Origin: Streptococcus ferus DSM 20646
GTDB taxonomy: Bacteria; Bacillota; Bacilli; Lactobacillales; Streptococcaceae
NCBI RefSeq assembly: GCF_000372425.1
Contig: NZ_AQVD01000001.1
Coordinates: 434,001 to 498,000, forward strand
Direction of reading: 5' to 3'
Length of the DNA: 64,000 bases
Part shown: piece by piece, positions 56,535-64,000 of the stretch
Layout: each line of letters starts with the position of its first letter
Numbering within the stretch: position 1 is the stretch's first letter
The notes under the pieces: model-generated
Told to the model about the DNA's origin: nothing
The model's database searches: none
What the model saw: only the letters and a program-made list of their open reading frames with translations
Position numbers and translations under genes: made by a program

Positions 56535-56720
56535 ATGCCATTTGTTAAAATCGATCTTTTTGAAGGACGTTCTGAGGAGCAAAAAATAGAGTTGGCTCGT
56601 GAGGTCACTGAAGTCGTTTCACGTATCGCTAAGGCCCCTAAAGAGGCTATTCATGTTTTTATCAATGATATGCCTGAAGGAACCTACTACCCTCACGGCG
56701 AGCTGAAAAAGAAGCCTTGA
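56535..56720 (+). CDS. 4-oxalocrotonate tautomerase family protein
   Basis: The 61-residue protein has the catalytic Pro2 exposed after Met removal (MPFVKIDLFEGRSEEQK), a conserved pattern of the DmpI/XylH family of beta-alpha-beta tautomerases, which assemble as hexamers. Streptococci lack catechol degradation, so the physiological substrate is unknown. It is followed by a hairpin and apbE. Confidence 0.88.
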   Translation: MPFVKIDLFEGRSEEQKIELAREVTEVVSRIAKAPKEAIHVFINDMPEGTYYPHGELKKKP

Positions 56721-56745
56721 GTCGGCGGCTGGCCGACTGTTTTTA
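56719..56745 (+). terminator. Terminator between tautomerase and apbE
   Basis: AGTCGGC (56720-56726) pairs with GCCGACT (56732-56738), followed by a T-run; the apbE SD begins directly after it. Partial read-through could couple the two genes. Confidence 0.75.
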
Positions 56746-56759
56746 GGAGGTGACTGCTC

Positions 56760-57698
56760 TTGTTGGCACAAAAACAAGTTCATCTAATGGGAACGATTAT
56801 CGATATTTTAGTTGAGGCAGATAGTCATCCTGATTTGTTGGCAGAGGAGGCTTGTCGTTTATTGGATATCTATAATAAACGGTTCAGTGCTAATGATACT
56901 GATTCAGAACTGATGGCAATCAATCATGCCGCCGGAAAAAGGCCTGTCGAGGTAGACAAGGACTTATTTGAATTGATTAAAATTGGAAAAAGGCATAGTC
57001 TGGCTGATACCAGTAATCTCAACATCGCAATCGGTCCTCTTGTACAAACTTGGAGGATTGGTTTTAGCGATGCCAAGCTGCCTGACCCAGCTGCCATCAA
57101 AGAAAAACAAGGTTTGATTCAGCCCGAAAAAATTGTGCTGGAGGATGGTCAGCAGACGGTTTTTTTAGCCCAAGAGGGGATGAAAATTGATTTGGGAGCC
57201 TTGGCTAAGGGCTTCATCGCTGATAAAATCATGAGCTATCTAAAAGAACACGGTGCTCGTTCTGCTCTGATCAATTTAGGGGGAAATGTTTTGGTTTACG
57301 GGCCAAATCAAAAACGCCCCGATAAACTTTGGTATATCGGAATTCAGAATCCTCAAAAAGCAAGAAATCAAAACTTGGGTCTGATCAAGATTGCCGACCA
57401 GTCGGTCGTTACATCAGGGATATACGAACGTCACATGGTTGTTGATGGCACCGATTATCACCATATTTTTGATAGTAATACCGGCTACCCCATTGAAACA
57501 GAGATGGCGAGCTTAACCATTGTATCTGATTTATCACTTGATGGAGAGATTTGGACTAGCCGCCTTTTCGGACTGCCTTTATCTGATGCTGTTGCCGTTA
57601 TTGATCAACTGCCACATATTGAAGGGATTATTGTCACTAAAGACAATCGATTTTTTGTATCAAAAGGTTTGAAAACGCGATTCATTCCTTTATTTTAA
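56760..57698 (+). CDS. apbE: FAD:protein FMN transferase (ApbE family)
   Basis: The 312-residue ApbE protein attaches FMN to target flavoproteins such as extracellular electron-transfer proteins. It shows KRFSANDTDSELMAINHAAG, NIAIGPLVQTWRIGF, KIDLGALAKGFIADKI and the DGTDYHHIFDSNTGYPIE motif with metal ligands. No lipoprotein signal peptide is present, unlike many family members, so it may act in the cytoplasm. The start is TTG56760 after TAGGAGGTGA. Confidence 0.9.
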   Translation: MLAQKQVHLMGTIIDILVEADSHPDLLAEEACRLLDIYNKRFSANDTDSELMAINHAAGKRPVEVDKDLFELIKIGKRHSLADTSNLNIAIGPLVQTWRIGFSDAKLPDPAAIKEKQGLIQPEKIVLEDGQQTVFLAQEGMKIDLGALAKGFIADKIMSYLKEHGARSALINLGGNVLVYGPNQKRPDKLWYIGIQNPQKARNQNLGLIKIADQSVVTSGIYERHMVVDGTDYHHIFDSNTGYPIETEMASLTIVSDLSLDGEIWTSRLFGLPLSDAVAVIDQLPHIEGIIVTKDNRFFVSKGLKTRFIPLF

Positions 57699-57734
57699 AC
57701 TAAAAACACTCTGATAAACAGAGTGTTTTTAGTT
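57698..57734. terminator. Bidirectional terminator between apbE and pbuX
   Basis: AACTAAAAACACTCTG (57698-57713) and CAGAGTGTTTTTAGTT (57719-57734) are perfect complements around a 5-base loop. Confidence 0.85.
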
Positions 57735-58994
57735 GTGCTTGCGGTTAAAGACTAGATTCAGAATAATCGAAAATAGGGTTGCCATGACGATACCGTTGGT
57801 TAAGAACATTTGAAGATTTATCGGCAGACCGCTAAAGAGATTGGTGTTGTTAAAGCCAACTCCTGCTGCTATGGAGACAGCCGCTATGATAAAGTGGTTT
57901 TCATTTGTATTAAAATCAACTTCGTTTAGAATATGCATCCCTTGAAGAGCGACCATACCAAACATCACTAACATTCCTCCACCCAGAACTGGACTGGGAA
58001 TAATCTGCGCAACGGCACCAAATTTAGGGATAAGTCCCAAGATCATAAGAAAAAAGGCGGTGTAATAAATTGGCTGTCTGGTCTTAATCCCAGATAACTT
58101 AACAAGGCCAACATTTTGAGAGAAGCCAGTATAAGGAAAGGTATTAAAAATGCCTCCAAGCAAAACAGCCAGTCCTTCAGCCCGATAACCGTTTCTAAGG
58201 CGTTTACTGTCCAGTTTTTCATCGGTTAAATCGGCCAGAGCATAATAAACACCTGTCGATTCTACCAGAGAAACAGTCGCAATAATACACATCATGATGA
58301 TGGAAGAAATTTCAAAACGTGGCTGCCCAAAATAGAAGGGGGTTGGAATGTGAATAAGAGGCGCCTGGCTGACCGCCGAAAAATCAACCTGTCCCATAAA
58401 GGCGGCGATAATAGTCCCTGAAACAAGGCCGATTAAAATCGAAATGGACTTAAGAAAACCCTTTGCAAAGGCATTAACAGCTAGAATAATAACAATGGTC
58501 AAACTGGCTAAAATTAGACTTTCGACACTGGGTTTATCAACATTGTTTCCCATATTTCCTATGGCTACTGGAATCAAAGTCAACCCGATGGTTGTAATGA
58601 CGGAACCTGTGACAATTTTAGGGAATAGCTTGGCGATTTTAGAAAAAAATCCCGAAACTAGAATAACGTAAAGGCCTGAAATAATTAGAGCTCCAAACAT
58701 GGCACCATTGCCATGCTTGGCTCCGATAAGCGATAAAGGGGCAACAGACTGAAAAGCGACCCCCAAAACAACCGGTAGGCCTATTCCCAAATGTTTCCAA
58801 AGCTGCAACTGAAGCAAGGTGGCTACGCCGCACATAAAGATATCAGTAGCAATTAAATACGTTAATTCTGCTGATGGATAGTTCAAGGCACTCGCGATCA
58901 TAATAGGGACCAAAATAGAGCCTGAATACATGGCTAAGAGGTGCTGAAGCCCCAATAGAGCTGACTGTGATTGTTTTTCTTCTCTAAATTCCAT
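57729..58994 (-). CDS. pbuX: Xanthine permease
   Basis: The 421-residue nucleobase:cation symporter (NCS2 family) has about 14 helices and the family motifs QHLLAMYSGSILVPIMIA and YTGFSQNVGLVKLSGIKTR. It imports xanthine for Xpt, whose gene lies 2 bases upstream; both are under the riboswitch. Confidence 0.94.
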   Translation of the reverse strand: MEFREEKQSQSALLGLQHLLAMYSGSILVPIMIASALNYPSAELTYLIATDIFMCGVATLLQLQLWKHLGIGLPVVLGVAFQSVAPLSLIGAKHGNGAMFGALIISGLYVILVSGFFSKIAKLFPKIVTGSVITTIGLTLIPVAIGNMGNNVDKPSVESLILASLTIVIILAVNAFAKGFLKSISILIGLVSGTIIAAFMGQVDFSAVSQAPLIHIPTPFYFGQPRFEISSIIMMCIIATVSLVESTGVYYALADLTDEKLDSKRLRNGYRAEGLAVLLGGIFNTFPYTGFSQNVGLVKLSGIKTRQPIYYTAFFLMILGLIPKFGAVAQIIPSPVLGGGMLVMFGMVALQGMHILNEVDFNTNENHFIIAAVSIAAGVGFNNTNLFSGLPINLQMFLTNGIVMATLFSIILNLVFNRKHN

Positions 58995-58996
58995 GA

Positions 58997-59578
58997 CTAT
59001 GCATCTGCCTCCAAAAACTTAATCTCACCATTTTCACACCGTCCCAGTCTGGCTAAGGATGTGACAGGGACTCCCATCTCTTCTAATAACTGTCGGCCGC
59101 TCTGAAATGATTTCTCAATAACAATGCCGACCCCAGCCACTTGTGCTCCAGCTTGCTCAATCATCTCAATCAACCCCTTGGCTGCCTGTCCATTAGCCAA
59201 GAAATCATCAATAATCAATACCTTATCACTTGCCTTTAAAAATTTCTGTGCAATCGAGACCTGACTGGTTACCTGTTTGGTAAAGGAGTAAACCTGAGCC
59301 GTCAGGATATCTTCTGTCATAGTGATATTTTTAGACTTTTTAGCAAATACCATGGGCAAATCTAAAGCCTCCGCTACATAAAGTGCCGGTGCGATCCCAG
59401 ATGCTTCAATGGTCACAATTTTAGTGATGCCTTCGTGTCGATACTTAGCAGCAAAAACGCGGCCAATGTCTTTCATCAATTGATAATCCACCTGGTGTGT
59501 CAGAAAACTGTCAACTTTTAAAATCGTTTCCCCTAGGAGTTGCCCGTCTTTGATAATACGCTCTTCTAAAACTTTCAT
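58997..59578 (-). CDS. xpt: Xanthine phosphoribosyltransferase
   Basis: It salvages xanthine to XMP. The 193 residues include the PRPP-binding loop [19 protein letters not shown] and [23 protein letters not shown] chose ATG59578 ([12 protein letters not shown]), preceded by AAAGGACAG; the longer frame to 59608 overlaps the leader terminator and is rejected. Confidence 0.95.
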   Translation of the reverse strand: MKVLEERIIKDGQLLGETILKVDSFLTHQVDYQLMKDIGRVFAAKYRHEGITKIVTIEASGIAPALYVAEALDLPMVFAKKSKNITMTEDILTAQVYSFTKQVTSQVSIAQKFLKASDKVLIIDDFLANGQAAKGLIEMIEQAGAQVAGVGIVIEKSFQSGRQLLEEMGVPVTSLARLGRCENGEIKFLEADA

Positions 59579-59592
59579 GACTGTCCTTTCAA

Positions 59593-59620
59593 CTAAAAAA
59601 GCTCGCAAAAAGCAAGCTTT
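59593..59620 (-). terminator. Riboswitch-controlled terminator of xpt-pbuX
   Basis: On the minus strand AAAGCTTGC pairs with GCGAGCTTT (one mismatch), followed by a T-run. The stem bases just after the aptamer can alternatively pair with P1, as in purine riboswitches. Confidence 0.75.
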
Positions 59621-59626
59621 AAGCTC

Positions 59627-59689
59627 ACTTATTGTTAGACATTACGGTGTCTTGTAGAAACGCTGCGCCAATTCACAGCCTAAATAAGT
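59627..59689 (-). ncRNA. Purine (guanine/xanthine-type) riboswitch
   Basis: On the minus strand P1 is ACTTATT/AATAAGT. P2 is GCTGTG/CGCAGC, J2/3 carries the conserved GTTTCTAC, and P3 is AAGACACCGTAATGTCT. The base corresponding to position 74 in J3/1 is C, the guanine-class identity. It should switch off xpt-pbuX when guanine is ample. Confidence 0.93.
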
Positions 59690-59697
59690 TTTTTTTA

Positions 59698-60681
59698 TTA
59701 TATTTGGTCGCCATTCCATATCGAATTTTTGACAATCACATAGTCGACATGACGAAGACTGGCTAAATCATTTCCGCCGGCATAAGAGATTGAGGACTGT
59801 AAATCCTGTTGCATCTCAGTCAGTGTGTCTGCTAAATGCCCTTTCGTAGGCAAAAGAATCTTTTTACCTTCCACATTTTTATGCTCACCTTTCTGATATT
59901 CGGAGGCTGAGCCATAGTACTCTTTGAAGGTCTGTCCATCTTTTTCAATGAGTTTTCCGGGGCTCTCTAAGTGTCCGGCAAAGAGAGAACCAATCATCAC
60001 CATGCTGGCACCGAAACGGATCGACTTGGCAATATCGCCATGTGTCCGAATGCCGCCGTCTGCAATAATAGGCTTTCTGGCTGCTTTGGAACACCAACGG
60101 AGAGCTGCCAATTGCCAGCCGCCAGTTCCAAAGCCTGTCTTAACTTTTGTGATGCAGACTTTTCCTGGTCCGATACCTACTTTGGTAGCATCTGCTCCAG
60201 CATTTTCCAGTTCTCGAACGGCTTCTGGAGTGCCGACATTACCAGCGATGACAAAAGTTTCTGGTAGTTCCTGCTTAATATGCTTTATCATCTTAATCAC
60301 GCTGTCAGCATGACCGTGAGCAATGTCAATCGTCACAAATTCTGGCGGATCATTCTTCAAGCTAGTCACAAAATCGTACTCGTAATCTTTTACACCGACA
60401 GAAATGGAAGCAATCAGCTTCTGTTCGTGCATTCGTTTAATAAAGACTTGTCTACTTTCTTCCTCAAAACGGTGCATAATATAGAAATAACCGCCTTTGG
60501 CCAATGCTTCTGCAATGTCTTCGTCAATAATGGTTTGCATATTGGCTGGAATAACCGGCATTTTAAAGCGGTATTTCCCAAGTGATACACTGGTGTCAGC
60601 CTCAGAACGGCTATCGATAATACATTTATTGGGAATCAGCTGGATATCTTCATAATCAAAAACGGGGATGTCGTTTAACAT
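59698..60681 (-). CDS. guaC: GMP reductase
   Basis: It converts GMP back to IMP and so opposes GuaA. The 327-residue (beta/alpha)8 barrel has the active-site Cys in [20 protein letters not shown] near residue 177 and the phosphate-binding [25 protein letters not shown] precedes the ATG. It is transcribed from its own promoter with a structured leader. Confidence 0.95.
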   Translation of the reverse strand: MLNDIPVFDYEDIQLIPNKCIIDSRSEADTSVSLGKYRFKMPVIPANMQTIIDEDIAEALAKGGYFYIMHRFEEESRQVFIKRMHEQKLIASISVGVKDYEYDFVTSLKNDPPEFVTIDIAHGHADSVIKMIKHIKQELPETFVIAGNVGTPEAVRELENAGADATKVGIGPGKVCITKVKTGFGTGGWQLAALRWCSKAARKPIIADGGIRTHGDIAKSIRFGASMVMIGSLFAGHLESPGKLIEKDGQTFKEYYGSASEYQKGEHKNVEGKKILLPTKGHLADTLTEMQQDLQSSISYAGGNDLASLRHVDYVIVKNSIWNGDQI

Positions 60682-60702
60682 AAGTTAGCTCCTTAATATA
60701 GT

Positions 60703-60745
60703 AAAAAAGACCTTCCTATGCAATTTCTCGCATCGCTAGGTAATC
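60703..60745 (-). promoter_or_regulatory. Structured leader of guaC
   Basis: About 75 bases of leader hold two small hairpins (GGTAA-GTGA-TTACC and CCTA..TGC/GCATAGG) and a run of six U's (60708-60703) before the SD. This could be an attenuator but the U-run is not adjacent to a GC-rich stem; it does not match the purine aptamer. Confidence 0.35.
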
Positions 60746-60764
60746 ACTTACCCTTCCAGACTAT

Positions 60765-60793
60765 ATTATAGGTTGTCGTTAGGTTTCCGTCAA
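60765..60793 (-). promoter_or_regulatory. guaC promoter
   Basis: On the minus strand TTGACG (60793-60788), 17 bases, TATAAT (60770-60765). Confidence 0.65.
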
Positions 60794-60850
60794 CAATTCA
60801 AAATCAATCAAGCAGAATGTTCGGATTTTACTGGAATTGGTTAAGAAAAT

Positions 60851-60867
60851 TTTCAGTTTTCTTTCAG
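60851..60867 (+). promoter_or_regulatory. TTTCAG direct repeats upstream of the FtsX-type permease
   Basis: TTTCAG at 60851-60856 and 60862-60867, 11 bases apart, just before the expected -35 region of a weak TAAACT/TATTAA -10 near 60886-60894. This spacing is typical for OmpR-family response regulators acting as activators. Confidence 0.4.
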
Positions 60868-60924
60868 CCTTTTTTAAGTTGCCGCTATTAAACTGATTTC
60901 ATCAATATTTTGGAGGACAGTCCC

Positions 60925-62394
60925 ATGAATTTTATTAAACGCGCCTGGTTGGCAACGAAAGCTAAAAAAGGGCGCACCGCATTGTTGACTTTAGTAACCA
61001 GTAGCATTCTCATATTTGTCTTGGCTGGTTTAACGATTAAGGCAGCAGCTGATAAAGCTGTTGAAAATGCCAAAAAAGAAGCCGGAGCTACTGTCAGTCT
61101 TCAAGTCAATAGAGAGTATATGATGAAACAGGCTCAGTCATCTTCTAGCTCTTCTTCAAGCAGTCAGCCACCTAAAATGGAAATGCCACCAATTTCCTTG
61201 GCTACCGTTGAAAAGATTGCCAATATGTCAGGTGTGAAATCTTATTTATTCACATCAACAACGACAGCAACCAAGGGCAACATCTCACCAATCTCTTCTT
61301 CTAGCTCGTCAAGCTCGTCTTCCTCAGATTCTTCTACTTCTAACAATTCTGGTGGACCTGGCGGTATGGCTTCTGGTGATTTTACGATCACGGGTGTCAA
61401 TACGACCAGCAATGTTTCTGATTTTACAAGCGGCACCAATAAAATAACTTCAGGTTCTGATATTACTGAGGATTCTGCAAATAATGAAGCGGTGATTGAA
61501 TCTGATTTAGCCGAAGCTAATGATCTCAAGGTTGGTGAGAGCTTCACTGTTAAAGTGACCGTAGACGATGCTGAAAAAACAGTTACTCTCAAAGTTGTCG
61601 GAATCTATAAATCAAGCTCTAGCGTTACTTCTTCTCAATTACAAAACAACGCTTCTAACCCATCTAACAACATTTATACCAATCTCGTGACCGCTAACAG
61701 CATGAAAGGGGAAACCGATACTGTTGACAGTGCAACTTATACTCTTTCAGATCCTGCGCAACTGTCAGCTTTTGCTAAAAAAGCAAAAACCAAGATTGAT
61801 ACGGAAAAATTCTCCATTCAAACAAGCGATCAGCTTTATCAACAAATGCTGAGCCCGCTGAATAATGTTGCAAGTTTCTCTAAGAATATCGTTATTCTCG
61901 TTGCTTTAGCCGGAGCAGTTATTCTAACTTTAATTGTCATTCTCAGCATTCGGGAAAGACGCTACGAAATCGGTGTTCTGATGAGTTTAGGTGAGAGCCG
62001 CCTCAAAATCATTGGTCAATTCTTTACCGAATTATTTGTTGTAACACTGGCTTCTTTAGTGATTGCGACAGTTGCTGGAAATTACGTCGGCAACCTAGTT
62101 GGCAATCAGTTGCTGAGTCAACAAACCTCAGCTCAGACATCTAATCGACAAGGCGGACCGGAATCTGATTCTTCAAGTTCTAAATCAACGCAACCGCCAT
62201 CCGGACGAAGCATACCTGGAATGAATTTATCAAGCTCTGCGATTAGCCAAATCAACAAATTAAATGTGAAACAAACCCCTGAAAGTATCGCTAAACTGGG
62301 CGGCATCGCTCTGCTAATCTCCTTTGCAGCAACGATTTTGGCAAGTATAGGGATTGTACGAATGAAACCGAAGGATATTCTATCTTCCAATTAG
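60925..62394 (+). CDS. FtsX/MacB-type ABC transporter permease with serine-rich external region
   Basis: The 489-residue protein has one N-terminal transmembrane helix (TLVTSSILIFVLAGLTI), a large external domain with Ser-rich runs (about 72-81, 125-145) and a second Ser-rich segment near 420-440, and three C-terminal helices (about 320, 370, 470; FsX motif IRERRYEIGVLMSLGESRLKIIGQF). It would export a peptide or lipid with the ATPase encoded next. The start ATG60925 follows GGAGG at 8 bases. Confidence 0.88.
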   Translation: MNFIKRAWLATKAKKGRTALLTLVTSSILIFVLAGLTIKAAADKAVENAKKEAGATVSLQVNREYMMKQAQSSSSSSSSSQPPKMEMPPISLATVEKIANMSGVKSYLFTSTTTATKGNISPISSSSSSSSSSSDSSTSNNSGGPGGMASGDFTITGVNTTSNVSDFTSGTNKITSGSDITEDSANNEAVIESDLAEANDLKVGESFTVKVTVDDAEKTVTLKVVGIYKSSSSVTSSQLQNNASNPSNNIYTNLVTANSMKGETDTVDSATYTLSDPAQLSAFAKKAKTKIDTEKFSIQTSDQLYQQMLSPLNNVASFSKNIVILVALAGAVILTLIVILSIRERRYEIGVLMSLGESRLKIIGQFFTELFVVTLASLVIATVAGNYVGNLVGNQLLSQQTSAQTSNRQGGPESDSSSSKSTQPPSGRSIPGMNLSSSAISQINKLNVKQTPESIAKLGGIALLISFAATILASIGIVRMKPKDILSSN

Positions 62395-62407
62395 AAAGAG
62401 GACGCTT

Positions 62408-62935
62408 ATGACTTTAACAACCACAGATATCGGCTATTGGTACTCCAATAATCCAGAGGACTATCTTTTCAAAGAGGTTAATCTAACCTTTGAAAAAGGC
62501 AAGGTTTATGCCATTCTGGGACAATCGGGAAGCGGCAAAACGACTTTTCTCTCTCTCTTGGCTGGCCTTGACAGCCCTAAGGCGGGACAGATTTCGCTAA
62601 ATGATCAGGATATTGCCAAAGGTGGTCTGACCAATTATCGTAAAAATGCAGTATCGACCATCTTTCAGGCTTATAACCTCTTCCCTTATATGACGGCCAG
62701 ACAGAATGTCGAGACAGCCTTGGACATCTCTAATATCTCTTCGACAGCACAAGATGTTGAACAGCTTTTCCAAGAGGTTGGGATTTCGAAAGACTTAATT
62801 GATAAACCTGTTCTGCAACTCTCAGGAGGACAGCAGCAAAGGGTCGCTATTGTCAGGGCCTTGGCCAGTGGTCACGATATTATTATCGCTGATGAACCAA
62901 CAGGAAATCTTGACGAGGAGACAACCAAGGATTAG
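62408..62935 (+). pseudogene. ABC transporter ATPase, truncated at the C-terminus
   Basis: The 175 residues include Walker A LGQSGSGKTT, the Q-loop FQAYNLFPYM, signature [15 protein letters not shown] and Walker B IIIADEPTGNLDEETTKD, then stop. Typical partners of FtsX permeases have about 220-230 residues. The H-loop and last 50 residues are missing, so the ATPase probably cannot hydrolyse ATP normally. The frame ends at the same point where the convergent HAD gene is cut. Confidence 0.85.
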
Positions 62936-63135
62936 GAACCGTTTCCGCCAATCATGCCATCTAAACCAATTTCCCAGAGTTCTGGCTGCATTTCAGCCCG
63001 ACTTCGCCCCGTACAGACAAAAACGAGATGACCATTGGCTCGCGCTTTTTGGATGGCTTCACGGGCAGACTGAGGAATTCGGTTTTCATAATCGACCAAG
63101 GTCCCATCAACATCTAAAAAAATCAGTTTTCGCAT
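62932..63135 (-). pseudogene. HAD-superfamily (Cof-type) phosphatase, N-terminal fragment
   Basis: The 67 residues start MRKLIFLDVDGTLVDYENRIP after GGAGG and include motif I (DVDGTL) and VCTGRSR. They end at DGMIGGNGS followed by TAA, where complete Cof-type proteins go on with Y/I and 180 or more residues. Only the first domain strand and helix remain, so it is non-functional. Confidence 0.85.
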
Positions 63136-63208
63136 GAACAAATCCTCCATTTTCATATCCATTATACTAAAGCTAAAAGTGGAAAAATAGTAAGATAGGC
63201 TTAAAAAG

Positions 63209-63217
63209 TGATACTAT
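63209..63217 (+). promoter_or_regulatory. Extended -10 just upstream of the PAS-like gene
   Basis: TGaTACTAT (TACTAT at 63212-63217) would place the transcription start at about 63224, after ATG63221, and a perfect hairpin AGAAGCAA/TTGCTTCT (63230-63250) in the leader. Confidence 0.35.
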
Positions 63218-63220
63218 CCT

Positions 63221-63958
63221 ATGAATAATAGAAGCAAAAGAATTGCTTCTCAGCTTCCAAATGGGTATGATAAAGACATGATGAAACTGAAACCCAACCT
63301 CTTGTGCCTCTATCAGGCCGATCATCCAGATGAAATCCACTTTTTCCAACAAGTGGCTCAACACTTTGATGACCTTTTTCAAATAGTTGTCCTTGAGAAG
63401 ACCAAAGAAGTCAGCTGGTCTGACTACCAAGGAATCCTATCGCTAACCAATGAACCCTACCCTCTGCCTGTTTGCTCATTAACAGACTTTCATCTGGAGA
63501 CGATCTGGGAAGATCCCCTCGCGCTCTTAGCCTTACAGAAAAAACTGCTGCATTTTTACAGTACCATCCAATACTCCCCTTTGGACGACCTGCCTTTTCA
63601 TTTTTCCTATTGTGATATTAAAGGACAGGTTCTTTATGACAATTTGAAGTCAGATACAGGCTTTGCCGCTTTTGGGTCTGAAGCCCAAGACATTGAGGAC
63701 TGGCTAATCGCTGACTTAGAGCAGTCCTCAACCCACACTCTGCACTTTCAAATTCCTAATGATTCCTTTGATCAAATCTTAATGCAGACCTACGAGATGC
63801 TTTACGATGCTAAAGGAGCCCCTCGAGGCATCCTGCAACAGGTTCAGGATATCAGACCGCTTCTAAACTCCTATCTCGAAAATAGCGGCCAGGCTATCGT
63901 AGGCTGGTCCGATGTCACCTCCGGTGCTTCCATTAAAAATAACTTGTTAGACGACTAA
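63221..63958 (+). CDS. Hypothetical protein with PAS-like C-terminal region
   Basis: The 245-residue frame has no membrane segment. The N-terminal half (residues 25-115) resembles a mixed alpha/beta domain; the C-terminal half (about 125-240, FHFSYCDIKGQVLYDN...MYDAKGAPRGILQQVQDI) has the look of a PAS sensor domain. I do not recognise the gene. ATG63221 lacks an SD and may precede the transcription start; ATG63278 (MMKLKPNLL) is a possible start. The 3' terminator belongs to it. Confidence 0.65.
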   Translation: MNNRSKRIASQLPNGYDKDMMKLKPNLLCLYQADHPDEIHFFQQVAQHFDDLFQIVVLEKTKEVSWSDYQGILSLTNEPYPLPVCSLTDFHLETIWEDPLALLALQKKLLHFYSTIQYSPLDDLPFHFSYCDIKGQVLYDNLKSDTGFAAFGSEAQDIEDWLIADLEQSSTHTLHFQIPNDSFDQILMQTYEMLYDAKGAPRGILQQVQDIRPLLNSYLENSGQAIVGWSDVTSGASIKNNLLDD

Positions 63959-63985
63959 AAAGACCAGCTTATGTCTGGTCTTTTT
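63957..63985. terminator. Terminator at the right end
   Basis: AAAAAGACCAG (63957-63967) and CTGGTCTTTTT (63975-63985) are perfect complements around a 7-base loop, working in both directions. Confidence 0.85.
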
Positions 63986-64000
63986 CGATCACTGCTGCCT

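Noticed and set aside
60682-60765. A second purine riboswitch upstream of guaC
   Set aside because: The conserved GTTTCTAC and P3 loop are absent.
60845-60894. TAAACT/TATTAA near 60890 as a firm permease promoter
   Set aside because: No matching -35 and no extended -10; only the TTTCAG repeats are reported.
1-64000. CRISPR array, tRNA or rRNA genes, insertion sequences
   Set aside because: No regularly spaced repeats, cloverleaf-forming stretches or transposase frames were seen, although short or degenerate cases could be missed by eye.

Overview
The window is chromosomal DNA of a Streptococcus close to the mutans group. The evidence is a GH70 glucosyltransferase between trmFO and a four-gene bacitracin-sensing ABC/two-component cluster (the setting of gtfBC-mbrABCD in S. 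mutans), a wapA-type collagen-binding adhesin beside cardiolipin synthase, the ylxM-ffh-satD cluster, XerS with a streptococcal dif site, a competence cin-box before dprA, and LPxTG surface proteins. The species cannot be fixed from the sequence alone.

The window spans the replication terminus. A dif-like site lies at 17217-17247, just upstream of xerS. Most genes left of it run on the + strand and most genes for about 29 kb to its right run on the - strand, so both sides are transcribed toward dif.

Layout. 1-3.7 kb: a GDPD-family lipid phosphodiesterase, a CadD-like transporter, a broken integrase and an orphan AT-rich gene, which together look like the wreck of an element inserted at the 3' end of guaA. 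3.7-10 kb: guaA, a HutC-type regulator, then BusR and the betaine importer OpuA. 10-13.6 kb: ylxM-ffh and a SatD/DUF3307 pair with a striking operator-like promoter. 13.6-17.2 kb: a second betaine/choline-type importer, OpuC. 17.2-18.4 kb: dif-xerS. 18.4-22.8 kb: a Bce/Mbr peptide-antibiotic detoxification module with a BceR-type box. 22.9-29.2 kb: a MucBP LPxTG protein, a small PASTA protein and one large glucosyltransferase. 29.3-38.3 kb: housekeeping genes (trmFO, topA, dprA, a ROK kinase, an acetyltransferase, rnhB, rbgA, a lone ATP-cone protein, a GNAT). 38.3-42.2 kb: dapA, asd with the asd RNA, and cls. 42.3-46.1 kb: wapA, a GNAT and fhs. 46.4-50.4 kb: an RHH protein, coaB-coaC-panT and pgm. 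50.4-56.4 kb: tdk-prfA-prmC-tsaC-glyA-ndpA-like-pmp23-like. 56.5-60.7 kb: a tautomerase, apbE, the riboswitch-controlled xpt-pbuX, and guaC. 60.9-64 kb: an FtsX-type permease, then an ABC ATPase and a HAD phosphatase that are both cut off at one deletion junction, and a PAS-like protein.

How the parts work together. OpuA, OpuC and BusR serve osmotic balance, and BusR links this to c-di-AMP. GuaA, GuaC, Xpt and PbuX balance guanine nucleotides. CoaB, CoaC and PanT take pantothenate to coenzyme A. Gtf and WapA build and anchor sucrose-dependent biofilm. The Mbr module defends the lipid II cycle.

The observations most worth checking are the SatD cassette with tandem palindromes on its promoter, two matching 40-bp palindromes on either side of dif, three genes whose -10 boxes abut the start codon, a probable AUC start for cls, and the twin truncation at 62.93 kb. 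No tRNA, rRNA, CRISPR array or intact insertion sequence was seen.
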